Below are positions 5,736-10,630 of a DNA stretch of 10,630 bases, piece after piece. Position 1 is the stretch's first letter; each line of letters starts with the position of its first letter. This stretch comes from an uncultured Mucilaginibacter sp. (GTDB taxonomy: Bacteria; Bacteroidota; Bacteroidia; Sphingobacteriales; Sphingobacteriaceae), in assembly GCF_946481715.1 (NCBI RefSeq), contig NZ_CAMLOV010000181.1, forward strand, positions 1 through 10,630, written 5' to 3'. Both the position numbers and the translations under genes were made by a program. Under the pieces are notes generated by a model. That model saw nothing but the letters and a program-made list of their open reading frames with translations, searched no databases and was not told the origin of the DNA.

Positions 5736-6320
5736 TTACTTCAGCTTTAAGTTAAAGCTGCCTTCAACGCGGTGAAAAGGCGATTCGGCCTTGTCGTCGT
5801 TGGCCAAAAATGTAAAGAAAGTACCTTTGGCAAGCACACTATCCTGGCGGTACCGTTGCAGGTCTATAACGCCGGCATCGCCCGGGTCGGTAAATTGGGT
5901 AAGGCTGTATTGTTTAATATGTAAAGCATCCGGGCGAAGCAATAGCTGGCTGCCCTCCACCCCTTTTGTTATTTCGGCAGCGGCGGTACCTTTGCTGCTA
6001 ATGGCAAAGCTCATGGTATGGGCCTTGTTAATAGCCGTGATGCCAAAATACCTGCTTTCGCCAACACTAATATTTACAAAAGCAACCGAATCTTCGGCGG
6101 CGTTAAAAGTATAAGTAGAATCCTGCACGTCTATTGTTAATGTACCGCCTACCGCCAGGAAATTTGTAGAGGGTGTTGCGGCAAGTGCACTATCGGCAGC
6201 CGCTACGGCTTTTTTCTGGTCCACGCTTTTATCGCCCTGGTCTTTCTGGCATGCAGATGCCATCAACGCAAGGAGTAAAACGAACGAAACACACCAGTTG
6301 GTAAACCGTTTTGAGTACAT
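5736..6320 (-). CDS. Predicted lipoprotein of unknown function
   Basis: A 194-aa secreted protein. The signal peptide (residues 1-23, with hydrophobic core VSFVLLLALMA) ends in the lipobox ASA-C24, so it should be lipidated at C24. QKDQGDKSVD follows: the Asp at +4 and the acidic flank are compatible with surface export signals in Bacteroidetes, though not proof. The mature part is strand-rich with repeated short hydrophobic segments (FLAVGGTLTIDV, YTFNAAEDSVAFVNISV, FHRVEGSFNLKLK), suggesting a beta-sandwich or lipocalin-like fold. No family is recognised. A 19-bp palindrome (5742-5760, CAGCTTTAA-G-TTAAAGCTG) overlaps the last codons. It could contribute to termination together with a T-run further downstream on the minus strand. 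Confidence 0.8.
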   Translation of the reverse strand: MYSKRFTNWCVSFVLLLALMASACQKDQGDKSVDQKKAVAAADSALAATPSTNFLAVGGTLTIDVQDSTYTFNAAEDSVAFVNISVGESRYFGITAINKAHTMSFAISSKGTAAAEITKGVEGSQLLLRPDALHIKQYSLTQFTDPGDAGVIDLQRYRQDSVLAKGTFFTFLANDDKAESPFHRVEGSFNLKLK

Positions 6321-6426
6321 AGGTAAATTGATGGCCTAAAAGTAAAAAAATATTTCTGAAAAAAGCCTCAGCGAATCGCCCGCACACAAAAAGTTTAACA
6401 CTTTTTAACTATTTATGTAAACGGGT

Positions 6427-6449
6427 AAAGCAAACAAAAGGTTTGCTTT
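6427..6449 (-). terminator. Hairpin downstream of the RES toxin gene, possible weak terminator
   Basis: AAAGCAAAC and GTTTGCTTT pair perfectly over 9 bp around a 5-nt loop, 57 bp beyond the toxin stop codon. On the minus strand only three T follow the stem before ACCCG, so termination would be weak. On the plus strand a T-rich stretch follows after about 20 nt. Confidence 0.4.
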
Positions 6450-6506
6450 GGTTGTAGGTTTTTAGTGTTTTTTTTGTTGATAATCAAAATGTTGGGGCCA
6501 CGCACT

Positions 6507-6968
6507 TCAAACCTTGAAGCGTTCATCAAACGAGAACTTTTTGATGGCGGTAATTTTGATCTTTTCAAAATCGGGGTGGGCGGGGTTAAACAGGTAGTTG
6601 TACTCCAAATCTATAATGGCAGAGGGCACTTTCAACACCGCCGTTTCCATCTTTTGCAGCCAGGCATCGCCCATCATTTGGGTAATGGGGTAATTTAATA
6701 CTTTTTGCCAGTCCGGGCTTAGCCGGGTTAACTGCTCCAGGCTTATCTCCTTAATAGCTAATTTGGCCGGCACCTTAAACATCGTTACCGAAAAATCGCC
6801 GGTGTACAAGGAAGTGCCCGCAGTGTGTGCCAATTTTTCGAGGCATGATAATGCCAGCGAGCCGCCTGTATAAATTACATACCGGCCGCGCGAGTTCCAG
6901 CGACCGTCGATGCCCGAGCCTTTACGGTCGGCAGCGTATTTGGTTTGGCCTATGCGGTAGGTGTTCAT
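6507..6968 (-). CDS. RES-domain toxin of a RES-Xre toxin-antitoxin pair
   Basis: A 153-aa protein covering a full RES domain. Known members are NAD+-degrading toxins (NAD+ phosphorylases such as MbcT, or related ADP-ribosyl-fold enzymes) that stop growth when the antitoxin is lost. The expected conserved positions are present: R23 in DGRWNSRGRYVIYTGG, Y33, E44 in LSCLEKLAH, and S116 with N124 in KVPSAIIDLEYNYLFNP, followed by the typical HPDF at 131-134. Nothing suggests inactivation. The partner Xre/DUF2384 gene lies upstream on the same strand. The usual tight junction is replaced here by a 160-bp repeat array running up to the toxin ATG, with no Shine-Dalgarno visible. Confidence 0.9.
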   Translation of the reverse strand: MNTYRIGQTKYAADRKGSGIDGRWNSRGRYVIYTGGSLALSCLEKLAHTAGTSLYTGDFSVTMFKVPAKLAIKEISLEQLTRLSPDWQKVLNYPITQMMGDAWLQKMETAVLKVPSAIIDLEYNYLFNPAHPDFEKIKITAIKKFSFDERFKV

Positions 6969-7128
6969 TGGCGGAAGTTAAAATGGTTGGAGAGGTTAGA
7001 AATGTTGAGAGGAGTTAGAAGAGTTAGAGAAGTTAGAGAAGTTAGAATTGCAAAGCCAGTATAGTTGCCAACCTTTATATCCCCTTCCAACCTTTTTAAC
7101 TTCTTTAACCCTTTTAACTTTTTTAACC
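6969..7128 (-). repeat. 9-nt tandem repeat array with complementary arms between antitoxin and toxin
   Basis: Reading along the transcript, the antitoxin stop is followed at once by 9-nt units GGTTAAAAA, AGTTAAAAG, GGTTAAAGA, AGTTAAAAA, GGTTGGAAG (7128 down to about 7084). A unique spacer (about 7049-7073) follows. Then comes a second set in the opposite sense: TAACTTCTC twice, TAACTCTTC, TAACTCCTC, a 10-nt variant, TAACCTCTC, CAACCATTT, TAACTTCC, ending against the toxin ATG. The GTTA cores of the first arm can pair with the TAAC cores of the second, forming a long imperfect hairpin in the mRNA. Confidence 0.85.
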
Positions 7129-7632
7129 TTAAGCGGTTACCCCATAATCTATACGGATTAGCTCGCTCATTACAATGCTGATGCCGGTGATGGTATCCAG
7201 CATATCAAAAGGGGTAGCATCAATACCAACGTTATAATGCCGCAGCCAGCTTTTAAATTCATCAAGCGAGCCAAAAGTATCAAGCCCCTTATCAAAAAGC
7301 TCAAGCAACTGTATAATGTGCTCGCTGAGGCCGGGGTTTAGGCCTTTGCTGCTTTGTATATGCTTGCGCAGTGTTGGCTCGGTAATATCAAGCCATTTGG
7401 CAATATCTATTTGGGTAACGCCGGTAACCTGCAACAATGTGGTTAAAGCACCGGGTTGCAGCCCCTCTTTTATAGCGCCTAACTTGGCCAGGGGAGATTT
7501 AAAGAAGGTTTCGTAAGGTACTATTAGCTCGTGCACCATAGATACCGGTGTATCAAAATTGGCGTATGGCCGCGCAGGTGCCTGGTTTTTACGCACACTG
7601 GCCTGCTTAGTTTTGTTTTCTTTATCTTCCAT
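7129..7632 (-). CDS. Xre/MbcA/ParS-type antitoxin (DUF2384)
   Basis: A 167-aa antitoxin. A basic, probably disordered N-terminus (1-25) is followed by a helix-turn-helix region (about 60-95, with GVTQIDIAKWLDITEPTLRK as the core). The C-terminal toxin-binding domain (113-165) has the typical FGSLDEFKSWLRHYNVGIDA, then PFDMLDTITG and ELIRIDYGV. These proteins block the RES active site and repress their own operon. The frame is open to a TTG at 7638, but that TTG is part of the -7 box TACATTTG (7636-7643), so ATG 7632 is the start and the mRNA would be leaderless or nearly so. The gene is divergent from the terminase genes, with 107 bp between the two -7 boxes. Confidence 0.9.
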   Translation of the reverse strand: MEDKENKTKQASVRKNQAPARPYANFDTPVSMVHELIVPYETFFKSPLAKLGAIKEGLQPGALTTLLQVTGVTQIDIAKWLDITEPTLRKHIQSSKGLNPGLSEHIIQLLELFDKGLDTFGSLDEFKSWLRHYNVGIDATPFDMLDTITGISIVMSELIRIDYGVTA

Positions 7633-7635
7633 ACA

Positions 7636-7643
7636 CAAATGTA
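7636..7643 (-). promoter_or_regulatory. -7 box of the toxin-antitoxin operon
   Basis: TACATTTG on the minus strand is only 3 nt from the antitoxin ATG. With the usual 5-7 nt to the transcription start, the mRNA would begin at the start codon. The -33 region is T-rich without an exact TTG. Confidence 0.65.
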
Positions 7644-7750
7644 AATATTTTCTATTTAAAAAGAAATTATTTATATTTTTTTTATTGATGGCTTTTTTAG
7701 CAAATCAAATTTTATTTCTAAAATAATTAGCAATTGTAAAATAATTTCCC

Positions 7751-7758
7751 TACATTTG
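7751..7758 (+). promoter_or_regulatory. -7 box of the terminase operon
   Basis: TACATTTG on the plus strand has the same eight bases as the antitoxin -7 box and is followed by TATAT, much as the other is followed by TGTAT. A TTG lies 14 nt upstream and a TTA about 21 nt upstream. The 107-bp region between the two boxes is extremely AT-rich and could hold a shared operator for the Xre antitoxin. Confidence 0.65.
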
Positions 7759-7767
7759 TATATACAA

Positions 7768-7793
7768 TATGCCAATCGGCATTTTAATCATAA
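7768..7793 (+). repeat. Direct repeat, copy 2 (partner at 2624-2649), with a short hairpin
   Basis: 23 of 26 bases match copy 1. Within it ATGCC-AATC-GGCAT (7769-7782) forms a 5-bp hairpin followed by TTTT. In copy 1 the outermost four pairs are kept and the closing pair is lost. It lies just after the predicted terminase transcript start. Confidence 0.65.
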
Positions 7794-7813
7794 CTCAATT
7801 ATTACCTTCATGA
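7769..7813 (+). CDS. Possible 14-codon leader ORF overlapping the terminase start
   Basis: The first ATG after the promoter opens MPIGILIITQLLPS. Its TGA stop (7811-7813) overlaps the ATG of the terminase small subunit (7810-7812) as ATGA, an arrangement used for translational coupling. There is no Shine-Dalgarno for the terminase gene, which makes coupling more plausible. The peptide is too short to support by composition. Confidence 0.4.
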   Translation: MPIGILIITQLLPS

Positions 7814-8271
7814 CTTACTTTTACACAGCCGCCGAGCTTAGCGACCGGATTGAAAGGTATTTCCTTTCTGTAAAGGGCGCGCCCGAGCCGGAAAAAAAAC
7901 CTCAGCTAAAAAACAGGAAAAAAGAATCGCCAACTGTTATCCGCATTACAACAGAAGATAGCACCAGTCCGCCGCTACTTACCGGGTTGGCGCTCTTCCT
8001 TGGTTTCCCAAGCCTGGATGAGTTTGAGGCATACGAACAAAAAGGCGTTTATAAAAAAATATTGCAGGAAGCGCGCCTGCGTATTGCCTGCGAGTACGAA
8101 AAAAAATTGCATAACGCTTCGCCCGCGGGCGCCATTTTTGCACTTAAGTGCATGGGTTGGAGCGATAAGCCTAACGCACGATCTAAAAAAACAACCTCGG
8201 GTAAATTCCTGATCAAGGTAATTAACAGCGGGCCTAAACTTGCCGAAGCAGAAAAAGACGTGGCAATATAA
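7810..8271 (+). CDS. Phage terminase small subunit (DNA-packaging protein)
   Basis: A 153-aa protein. After an N-terminal helix (YTAAELSDRIERYF, 4-18) and a basic linker comes a helix-turn-helix-like DNA-binding part (54-77, PPLLTGLALFLGFPSLDEFEAY). A helical part follows (80-118) with the family-typical EARLRIACEYEKKLHN and SPAGAIFALKCMGW. Small subunits bind phage DNA at the packaging site and load the large subunit. The tail (119-153) is basic. ATG 7810 is chosen because the frame above it, back to TTG 7756, lies on the promoter and transcript start. The large subunit follows 105 bp downstream. I recognise it by the AGAIFALK...GW pattern and its neighbour. Confidence 0.85.
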   Translation: MTYFYTAAELSDRIERYFLSVKGAPEPEKKPQLKNRKKESPTVIRITTEDSTSPPLLTGLALFLGFPSLDEFEAYEQKGVYKKILQEARLRIACEYEKKLHNASPAGAIFALKCMGWSDKPNARSKKTTSGKFLIKVINSGPKLAEAEKDVAI

Positions 8272-8376
8272 TTGCCCTACGCCCTGTTAACACTACCACC
8301 ATTTTATCTTCTCCGCCTCCCCTGCTGTTCGGCCGGCCGGCATTATATTCATTATTCATCCCAGTGTTTTAAAACG

Positions 8377-9597
8377 ATGGAAACTTCTACATTATTCAGC
8401 AGAAACTTTACCGCAAGCGCCGGCGTAGTGATAAACCAGGGTGGCACAAGCTCGGGCAAAACGTATGCTATTGAACAGGCCTTATTTTGTTTTGCCTGTT
8501 ATGCACCAAACCAGGTTATTACCGTAGTTGGGCAGGATATCCCCAACCTAAAGGCCGGTGCCCTGCGCGATGCGCAAGCCATATACGATGCATCGGATAC
8601 GTTGCAGCAATTGGTAAAAAATTATAACAAAACCGACCGGGTGTTCGAGTTCAATAACGGTAGCGTTATTGAGTTTAAAAGCTACAGCGATGCACAGGAC
8701 GCCAAATCGGGCAAGAGGGATTACCTGTTTTTGAACGAGGCCGACGGCATTAAATGGGACGTTTATACCGAGTTGGCCCTGCGCACCCGCAAACGCATCT
8801 ATATAGATTATAACCCCAACAGCGAATTTTGGGTACACGAAAACCTGATAGGCACCCCCGGTGTGCAACTCATCATTTCCGACCACCGGCACAACCCTTT
8901 TGCAGAAGAGAGCATCCGCAAAAAAGTGGAAGCGCTAAAAGATATTGATATAGAACTTTGGAAAGTTTACGCCCGTGGCCTTACCGGCAAAATAACCGGC
9001 CTGGTTTTCAACAACTGGCACGTATGCGAAGCTATCCCCGATGATGCCAAACTACTGGCTGCCGGGCTCGATTTTGGCTTCACCAACGACGAAACAGGCT
9101 GCCTGCTGGTATACCGGCAAAACGGCGAGCTTTGGGTAGACGAGATGTTTTACCAAACCGGGCTCACCAACACCGATGTTGGCAAAAAACTTAAAGAAGC
9201 CGGCATCAGCAAAAATACCGAGATCATAGCCGACAGCTCCGAACCAAAATCGATAGAAGAACTACAGCGGCTGGGCTGGTATGTTACCGGTGCAAAAAAG
9301 GGCGCGGATAGCGTTATCAACTCGATAGACATCCTGAAACGCTATAAAATAAACGTAACCCGTGCCAGCGTAAATCTGCGTAAAGAGCTGGGTAAATACA
9401 AATGGAAGGTAAACAAGGCCGGCAAAACCACCAACCAGCCCATAGATGCTTGCAACCACCTGATAGACCCGCTGCGCTACGTTGCGTTACATAAGCTGAA
9501 AATAGAAGCCGTAAAAACGTTAAAAAGCAGGTTGCCAGCCCCCCAAACGCCGCCGGCAACCGGAAGCATCTTCGAAGAACTCATCGGCATGGTATAA
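8377..9597 (+). CDS. Phage terminase large subunit (XtmB/PBSX-like)
   Basis: A 406-aa packaging motor with both domains. The N-terminal ATPase has Walker A GGTSSGKTY (22-30, K28), Walker B YLFLNEAD (116-123, acidic E121) and the coupling segment IDYNPNSEFWVHE (143-155). The C-terminal RNase H-like nuclease has candidate metal ligands D232 in GLDFGFTND, D286 in IIADSSEPKSIEEL, and D357 or D364 in IDACNHLIDPLRY. It pumps phage DNA into the prohead and cuts the concatemer. The length is normal and no motif is missing, so it looks functional. The frame is open 35 codons further up to the small-subunit stop, but that part is unlike a terminase N-terminus; ATG 8377 is preferred. A repeat begins 4 nt after its stop. 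Confidence 0.95.
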   Translation: METSTLFSRNFTASAGVVINQGGTSSGKTYAIEQALFCFACYAPNQVITVVGQDIPNLKAGALRDAQAIYDASDTLQQLVKNYNKTDRVFEFNNGSVIEFKSYSDAQDAKSGKRDYLFLNEADGIKWDVYTELALRTRKRIYIDYNPNSEFWVHENLIGTPGVQLIISDHRHNPFAEESIRKKVEALKDIDIELWKVYARGLTGKITGLVFNNWHVCEAIPDDAKLLAAGLDFGFTNDETGCLLVYRQNGELWVDEMFYQTGLTNTDVGKKLKEAGISKNTEIIADSSEPKSIEELQRLGWYVTGAKKGADSVINSIDILKRYKINVTRASVNLRKELGKYKWKVNKAGKTTNQPIDACNHLIDPLRYVALHKLKIEAVKTLKSRLPAPQTPPATGSIFEELIGMV

Positions 9598-9601
9598 CCT
9601 T

Positions 9602-9729
9602 TCGGTGTAATCCCAAAAACAAAATCGGTGAAACGGCGAAGCCATCTTGAGCTCCATAATAAAAACAACAACACGCGAGAAATCGATCCGTGCCATCGGT
9701 GTAATCAAAAAAACATATCGGTGTAATCC
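9602..9729 (+). repeat. ATCGGTGTAATC-type dispersed repeat, right copy
   Basis: The 143-bp gap between the terminase large subunit and the next gene holds TCGGTGTAATCC (9602), ATCGGTGAAA (9624), ATCCGTG then CCATCGGTGTAATC (from 9685), and ATCGGTGTAATCC (9717). The 9680-9729 part lines up with the minus-strand repeat at 3440-3397, including the ATCCGTG word before the first ATCGGTGTAATC. Spacing between units is irregular, so it is not CRISPR. Confidence 0.75.
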
Positions 9730-9740
9730 AAAACAATAAT

Positions 9741-10442
9741 ATGATAGAAAAAAACCTAAAAACAACCCAGGGCAAGCTACGCGTAAGCATGCCCACGCAG
9801 CTAAGCGAAGTAACGCTGGGGCAAATGATGCAATTGCAGGAAGCGCCCGACCTGAAAGACCTGGATGCCATTAGCATCCTCTCCGGCGTACCCGGCTCCG
9901 AGCTTCAAAACGTAAGCAATACCGATGATTTTATGGGTTTTGCCGATGCCGTGCTAAGCCTATCGCACCAAATAAAACACCTGTACAACAGCGATGCCGT
10001 ACCCAAAACCATTACGTTGGAAGTCGGCGAAAAACAAGTGACGCTTGCTGTGCTAAAAAACCTCTCGGTAGAGCCGGCAGGAGCCTTTATGGCCGCACGG
10101 GATGTGATAGCCGATGAAATAGCAAGCCATATTAAAATTTATGGCGAAGAAAACTGGCAGGATTACTTTAATCCCTCGCTTACAGCATGCTGCAAAGTAC
10201 TCGCCTATTATTTTTATTGCCGGGCAACGGGTAATAGTTATGACGAATACGCTGCCGCCAATTTTACCGATGTAATCAAAAAACTATGGGTAACGGAGGC
10301 ACTGCCCATCGCCAAACATTTTTTTATGAGTTATCCCAACTTATCGAAACCGAAAACCGGCTTTTGGCATCAGCTGCTACGGCTCTTGAAAAAAGGGCTG
10401 GCATACACGCTTTCGAAAAGTTTAGGTATATCAACACCGTAA
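9741..10442 (+). CDS. Probable phage tail-assembly chaperone, 'G'-like zero-frame product
   Basis: A 233-aa soluble protein. The first half has MPTQLSEVTLGQMMQLQE (17-34) and AISILSGVPGSELQNV (43-58). The middle has NLSVEPAGAFMAARDVIADE (107-126). The last part is helical, ending KPKTGFWHQLLRLLKKGLAY near residue 203. I recall similar hypothetical proteins in Bacteroidetes prophages but have no characterised homologue. The chaperone call rests on its architecture: at codons 194-195 there is a seven-U slippery heptamer, and a second coding frame in the -1 phase overlaps the last 38 codons and extends beyond. This is how lambda G/GT and many long-tailed phages encode tail assembly chaperones. 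ATG 9741 lacks a Shine-Dalgarno. The gene directly follows the terminase, with no portal or capsid gene between. Confidence 0.6.
   Translation: MIEKNLKTTQGKLRVSMPTQLSEVTLGQMMQLQEAPDLKDLDAISILSGVPGSELQNVSNTDDFMGFADAVLSLSHQIKHLYNSDAVPKTITLEVGEKQVTLAVLKNLSVEPAGAFMAARDVIADEIASHIKIYGEENWQDYFNPSLTACCKVLAYYFYCRATGNSYDEYAAANFTDVIKKLWVTEALPIAKHFFMSYPNLSKPKTGFWHQLLRLLKKGLAYTLSKSLGISTP
10319..10325 (+). promoter_or_regulatory. Candidate -1 ribosomal frameshift site, T TTT TTT
   Basis: Seven T's are phased so that the zero-frame codons are TTT (10320-10322) and TTT (10323-10325) with a T before them. This is the X XXY YYZ form in which both tRNAs keep perfect pairing after slipping back one base. The base after it is A. 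Slippage moves reading into the frame that continues TAT GAG TTA and runs to a stop at 10577-10579. No strong pseudoknot is obvious by eye. A small stem (CC-G-AAAA / TTTT-GG) lies a little downstream. Confidence 0.6.
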
Positions 10443-10579
10443 ACGCCCTGGCCGGCGGCGATATCACCAAATGGAGCTATATACTGGCCATGCCCTACGA
10501 ACGCATCCTCACCAAACTCCTCCTCAACAAAACCGAAGCAGAGTACCAGAGGAAGTATGCAGAATTGCAGAACAGTTAG
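10325..10579 (+). CDS. -1 frame extension ('T'-like part) of the tail-chaperone fusion
   Basis: 84 residues beginning YELSQLIETENRLLASAATA and ending in a helical, charged stretch (NKTEAEYQRKYAELQNS). The middle (FEKFRYINTVNALAGG, then ITKWSYILAMPYERILTKLL) has the look of a genuine conserved protein. The residues this frame would encode before the slippery site (from an ATG at 10286, MGNGGTAHRQTFF) do not. This supports frameshift fusion over independent initiation: zero-frame residues 1-195 plus these 84 give a 279-aa protein. In long-tailed phages the fusion is made at low frequency and helps the tape-measure protein recruit tail-tube subunits. A tape-measure gene would be expected downstream, outside this window. 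If it is instead a separate gene, ATG 10286 would be its start (97 aa). Confidence 0.6.
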   Translation, partial: YELSQLIETENRLLASAATALEKRAGIHAFEKFRYINTVNALAGGDITKWSYILAMPYERILTKLLLNKTEAEYQRKYAELQNS

Positions 10580-10580
10580 C

Positions 10581-10626
10581 GGTGGGCAGTTGGCAGTTGG
10601 CAGTCGGCAGTCGGCAGTCGGCACAT
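10581..10626 (+). repeat. TTGGCAG heptad tandem repeat, right copy
   Basis: Two nucleotides after the stop codon of the frameshift extension begins a run of 7-nt units: GGCAGTT twice, GGCAGTC three times, then GGCACAT. It is closely related to the minus-strand array at 3447-3485 in unit length and word, in lying directly after a stop codon, and in its orientation to transcription. It may continue past the window edge. Confidence 0.8.
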
Positions 10627-10630
10627 CAAT

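Noticed and set aside
5742..5760. 19-bp palindrome at the lipoprotein stop as an operator
   Set aside because: It lies within the last codons of the gene. A minor role in termination is more likely than protein binding, and no T-run follows directly.
8272..8376. Extension of the terminase large subunit upstream to 8272
   Set aside because: The frame is open but begins at TTG right after the small-subunit stop, and its sequence does not resemble a terminase N-terminus. The ATG at 8377 gives a normal length.
9602..9729. CRISPR array
   Set aside because: Units are short, degenerate and irregularly spaced, with no uniform spacers and no cas genes nearby.
9520..9877. Minus-strand open frames over the repeat region after the terminase large subunit
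   Set aside because: They owe their openness to the repeated ATCGGTGTAATC words read backwards (recurring LGLHR and WDYTE), and they overlap real plus-strand genes.
10388..10395. G AAA AAA G as an alternative -1 slippery site
   Set aside because: The zero-frame codons are AAA AAA preceded by G, so the first tRNA would lose pairing on slipping back. The T-run at 10319 has the correct phase, and the -1 frame between the two sites already reads like protein.

Overview
The window looks like a chromosome of a Sphingobacteriales bacterium of the Mucilaginibacter/Pedobacter kind. This rests on recurring TAnnTTTG -7 boxes, few Shine-Dalgarno sites, a glycine-rich RRM protein, and protein families I recognise from that group. 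No database was searched. It mixes ordinary host genes with pieces of one or more prophages.

Left part (1-3371). A truncated GNAT acetyltransferase and a three-helix membrane protein, both on the minus strand, are followed by a prophage-like control region. An S24 (CI/LexA-like) repressor is read leftward. Divergent from it are small genes for 60-aa and 136-aa proteins, read from a promoter overlapped by a perfect 18-bp palindrome. A ~400-bp stretch with only very small ORFs and a 115-aa minus-strand protein complete this part.

Middle (3486-7632), all minus strand and mostly host-like: an orphan six-helix sensor histidine kinase, a 465-bp gap with several hairpins, a single-RRM RNA-binding protein with its own promoter, Shine-Dalgarno and terminator, a lipoprotein, and a complete Xre (DUF2384)-RES toxin-antitoxin pair. 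The toxin and antitoxin genes are separated by a 160-bp array of 9-nt repeats with complementary arms.

Right part (7751-10630), plus strand: a phage packaging cluster divergent from the antitoxin. It holds a terminase small subunit behind a 14-codon leader ORF, a terminase large subunit, and a 233-aa protein. The last looks like a tail-assembly-chaperone 'G' protein. It carries a seven-U slippery site in the correct phase for -1 frameshifting into an overlapping 84-codon extension (a 'G-T' fusion of 279 aa).

Most notable: (1) the probable programmed -1 frameshift at 10319-10325; (2) several families of short tandem repeats that start at or near stop codons in co-directional gaps, two of them occurring twice in the same orientation relative to transcription; (3) a 26-bp direct repeat (23/26 identical) at 2624 and 7768 that begins a short MPI... 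reading frame at both places; (4) the repeat array between antitoxin and toxin. The terminase genes are followed directly by the chaperone-like gene, with no portal or capsid gene between them. The repressor lies 5 kb away behind host-like genes, so the phage parts may be a rearranged or mosaic prophage.
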